From assembly GCA_905209765.1 (NCBI GenBank), contig CAJLUE010000015.1, positions 1 to 32,766 of the forward strand: a stretch of DNA of 32,766 bases. The letters are read 5' to 3'. Shown one piece after another: positions 31,023 to 32,766 of this stretch. Every line of letters begins with the position of its first letter. Positions within the stretch are counted from its first letter, which is position 1. The notes under the pieces were generated by a model that worked only from the letters and a program-made list of their open reading frames with translations, was not told the origin of the DNA and did not search any database. Made by a program: the position numbers and the translations under genes. Origin of the DNA: an uncultured Collinsella sp. GTDB taxonomy: Bacteria > Actinomycetota > Coriobacteriia > Coriobacteriales > Coriobacteriaceae.

Positions 31023-32372
31023 CTACTCCACAACATGACCGATAAGCTCGTAGCAAAAGCTATCGGTAAACTCGACCGTCAGAATATCGCCCACAGATGC
31101 CTCGCTAGCATCCAGATGAACCGCGCCATCGGAATCGGGCGCCTGGAACCAGGCATGTCCGATGAGCTCGGCACCGTCTTCGGTCTCCTCGATACCGTCG
31201 ACGATCACCTGGGCGCGTTCGCCCACATGTGCGGCAGTTGCAGCAAAACCGAGCGACTCGGCCAGGTCCATGGCCTCCTGGGCGCGCTCGAGCTTAACCT
31301 CTTCGTCAACCTGACCTTCCATCTTGGCGGCCAGGCTGCCCTCCTCCTGCGAGTAGGCAAAGACGCTCGTGTAGTCAAAGCCCACAGCGTCCATAAAGTC
31401 AATGAGATCGCGGAACTCGTCGTCGGTCTCGGTCGGGAAGCCGACCATGGCAGTGGAGCGGATCACGATACCGGGGATGCGCTCGCGCAGGTCGCGGAAC
31501 AGGTCCTCGAGCTCCTGGCGCGAACCGGAGCGGCGCATGGCCTTGAGGATGCGCGCGTCGCAGTGCTGCACAGGGATATCGATATAGGGCAGCACCTCGG
31601 GAGTATCGCGAATGGTCTCGATAAGCTCGTCGGTCATGCCCTCGGGCTGCAGGTAGAGCACGCGGACCCACACGTTATGAGGACGCACCGCCTCAGCAAC
31701 GGCCTGCAGCAGCTCCGCCAGATTGCGCGGCGCGCCCTCGGCGAGGTCCTCGTCGGCAAAGTCGGTACCCCAGATGCCCGTGTCCTGACCGATCAGAACG
31801 ATCTCGCGCACGCCACCGGCGACCAGGTCGCGCACCTCGGAGATAATGCTCTCGGCATTGCGCGAGTGATAACGACCGCGGATATACGGGATCATGCAAA
31901 AGCTACAGAAGCGGTTGCAGCCATCAGAGATCTTGACGTAGGCGACAGCGCCCTCGACGGTGCGCTTGACCTGCGGAATATAGGCGGCAATCTCGCGCTC
32001 AACACCCAGCACGTCATCGATAACCGCCACGATGCCGTCTTCCTCGTCGGCCTTCACAAAGGCCGCGACCTCGGGCAGCTCGTCGGGTAGGTCGTCGCCG
32101 TAGCGTGACGGCACGCAGCCGCACATGACGATCGGGCAGGAACGAACGCCGTCCTGCACCTCGTTGGCAAGCTCGAGCGTTGTCTCGATGCTCTCGGACG
32201 TTGCGGAGGCAAGGAACGAGCACGTATTGACGATGGCGATATCGGCATCCTGCGGATCGAATGCCTCCTCGTAGCCTGCGGCGGTCAGCAGCGAACGCAT
32301 GCGGTCGGTATCGACCTCGTTCTTGGCGCACCCGAGGGTGATATAGAGTACGGAGCCCAACGGAGTATCCAT
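31023..32372 (-). CDS. rimO: Ribosomal protein S12 methylthiotransferase RimO
   Basis: A 449-residue radical-SAM enzyme that methylthiolates an aspartate of ribosomal protein S12. The N-terminal cluster uses Cys15 (TLGCAKNEVD, typical of RimO rather than MiaB), Cys51 (NTCSF) and Cys86 (GCVPSRY). The SAM cluster is Cys152, Cys156 and Cys159 in GCNRFCSFC. A C-terminal TRAM domain follows. AAAGGA lies about 12 nt before the start. The gene begins 26 nt after yajQ ends. Confidence 0.97.
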   Translation of the reverse strand: MDTPLGSVLYITLGCAKNEVDTDRMRSLLTAAGYEEAFDPQDADIAIVNTCSFLASATSESIETTLELANEVQDGVRSCPIVMCGCVPSRYGDDLPDELPEVAAFVKADEEDGIVAVIDDVLGVEREIAAYIPQVKRTVEGAVAYVKISDGCNRFCSFCMIPYIRGRYHSRNAESIISEVRDLVAGGVREIVLIGQDTGIWGTDFADEDLAEGAPRNLAELLQAVAEAVRPHNVWVRVLYLQPEGMTDELIETIRDTPEVLPYIDIPVQHCDARILKAMRRSGSRQELEDLFRDLRERIPGIVIRSTAMVGFPTETDDEFRDLIDFMDAVGFDYTSVFAYSQEEGSLAAKMEGQVDEEVKLERAQEAMDLAESLGFAATAAHVGERAQVIVDGIEETEDGAELIGHAWFQAPDSDGAVHLDASEASVGDILTVEFTDSFCYELIGHVVE

Positions 32373-32398
32373 GTTGGAGAGCGGTCCTTTCGAAAGAA

Positions 32399-32766
32399 TT
32401 AGCGGTAGTTGGTGAACTGCAGCGGCTGACCGTAGTCCTGGTCGCGCAGGAACTGGATCACGGTCTGCAGCGCATCCTTGGAAGCGGAGGAAACACGCAG
32501 TTTGTCGGCCTCAATCGTCACCTTGACCTTGAGCTTCTGATCCTTGATGTCCTTATTGATCTTCTTGGCAGTCGTCTGGTCGATACCCTCGACGATATGA
32601 CCGAGCACGCGCACGGTACCGCCCGATGCAGCCTGAGGCGCATCCCAGGACACGGCCTTAAGATCGATGCCACGCTTGATGAGCTTGGAGCTCAGGACAT
32701 CGATGATCTGCTTGGAGACAAAGTCGGCCGGGGCGTTGATCGTAAAGAGCTTGTCGCCCTTCGAAA
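32399..32766 (-). CDS. YajQ family nucleotide-binding protein (5' truncated)
   Basis: The frame is open to the right edge, so the N-terminal part, about a quarter, is missing; 122 residues are visible. LIKRGIDLKAV and ASGGTVRVLGHIVEGIDQTTAKKI, and the end IQFLRDQDYGQPLQFTNYR, match the conserved C-terminal YajQ domain. The GTG at 32653 is not the start, because the homology continues upstream of it. YajQ proteins bind nucleotides, and some bind cyclic-di-GMP, but their role is not settled. Confidence 0.92.
   Translation of the reverse strand, partial: SKGDKLFTINAPADFVSKQIIDVLSSKLIKRGIDLKAVSWDAPQAASGGTVRVLGHIVEGIDQTTAKKINKDIKDQKLKVKVTIEADKLRVSSASKDALQTVIQFLRDQDYGQPLQFTNYR

Overview
The window looks like chromosomal housekeeping DNA from a high-GC Gram-positive bacterium. 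My best guess is a Coriobacteriia gut actinobacterium such as Collinsella. The reasons are a GarA/OdhI-like FHA gene beside a MerR gene (an actinobacterial pairing), SOS boxes of the CGAAC-N4-GTTCG type, and an nrdR / LysM-protein / lexA locus. These are mixed with genes more typical of Firmicutes (RNase Y, SpoVS, DUF1836, DegV). The genus is inferred from gene content, not from a database match. Almost every base is coding. I see no prophage, insertion sequence or CRISPR array.

Layout. Bases 1-8981 (+) hold a tightly packed, often overlapping run: a 5'-truncated PDZ/radical-SAM DUF512 protein, der, plsY, gpsA, rpe, a NifS/IscS-type cysteine desulfurase, a Nif3-family protein, a coiled-coil zinc-ribbon protein and coaBC. 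tRNA-Pro(GGG) follows, with its own promoter and terminator. Bases 9433-13246 (+) hold a CDP-alcohol phosphatidyltransferase, the GarA-like FHA protein, a MerR regulator, apt and a secreted NlpC/P60 peptidase. A DegV gene (+) and a DUF1836 regulator (-) converge on a shared hairpin; both promoter regions carry the same 12-nt word. trxB (-) and a GT28 (MGDG-synthase/UgtP-like) glycosyltransferase (+) are divergent.

Bases 17491-17884 lie between the convergent glycosyltransferase and dut genes. They hold three strong hairpins. The outer two share a near-identical core, sit 13-16 nt after each stop codon in the same orientation relative to the gene they follow, and have different but self-complementary outer stems. 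This is the most unusual structure in the window.

Bases 17885-20789 form an SOS locus: dut, nrdR and a membrane-anchored LysM protein (-) face lexA and a DUF1624 membrane protein (+), with three LexA-box-like sites between them. From 20774 to the right edge every gene is on the minus strand. In transcription order they are: yajQ (truncated at the edge), rimO, pgsA, a stand-alone CinA amidohydrolase domain, then recA with a perfect SOS box inside its promoter, recX, rny, a GHKL ATPase, spoVS, miaB, miaA and hflX.

Together the genes cover ribosome and tRNA maturation (der, hflX, miaA, miaB, rimO), phospholipid and glycolipid synthesis (plsY, gpsA, two CDP-alcohol phosphotransferases, GT28), CoA, sulfur and nucleotide metabolism, and the DNA-damage response (recA, recX, lexA, LysM protein). 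The less well understood parts are the SpoVS/GHKL-ATPase/RNase Y cluster, the GarA-like switch with only one of the usual two threonines, the nrdR start-codon hairpin, and the gene-end hairpin family.
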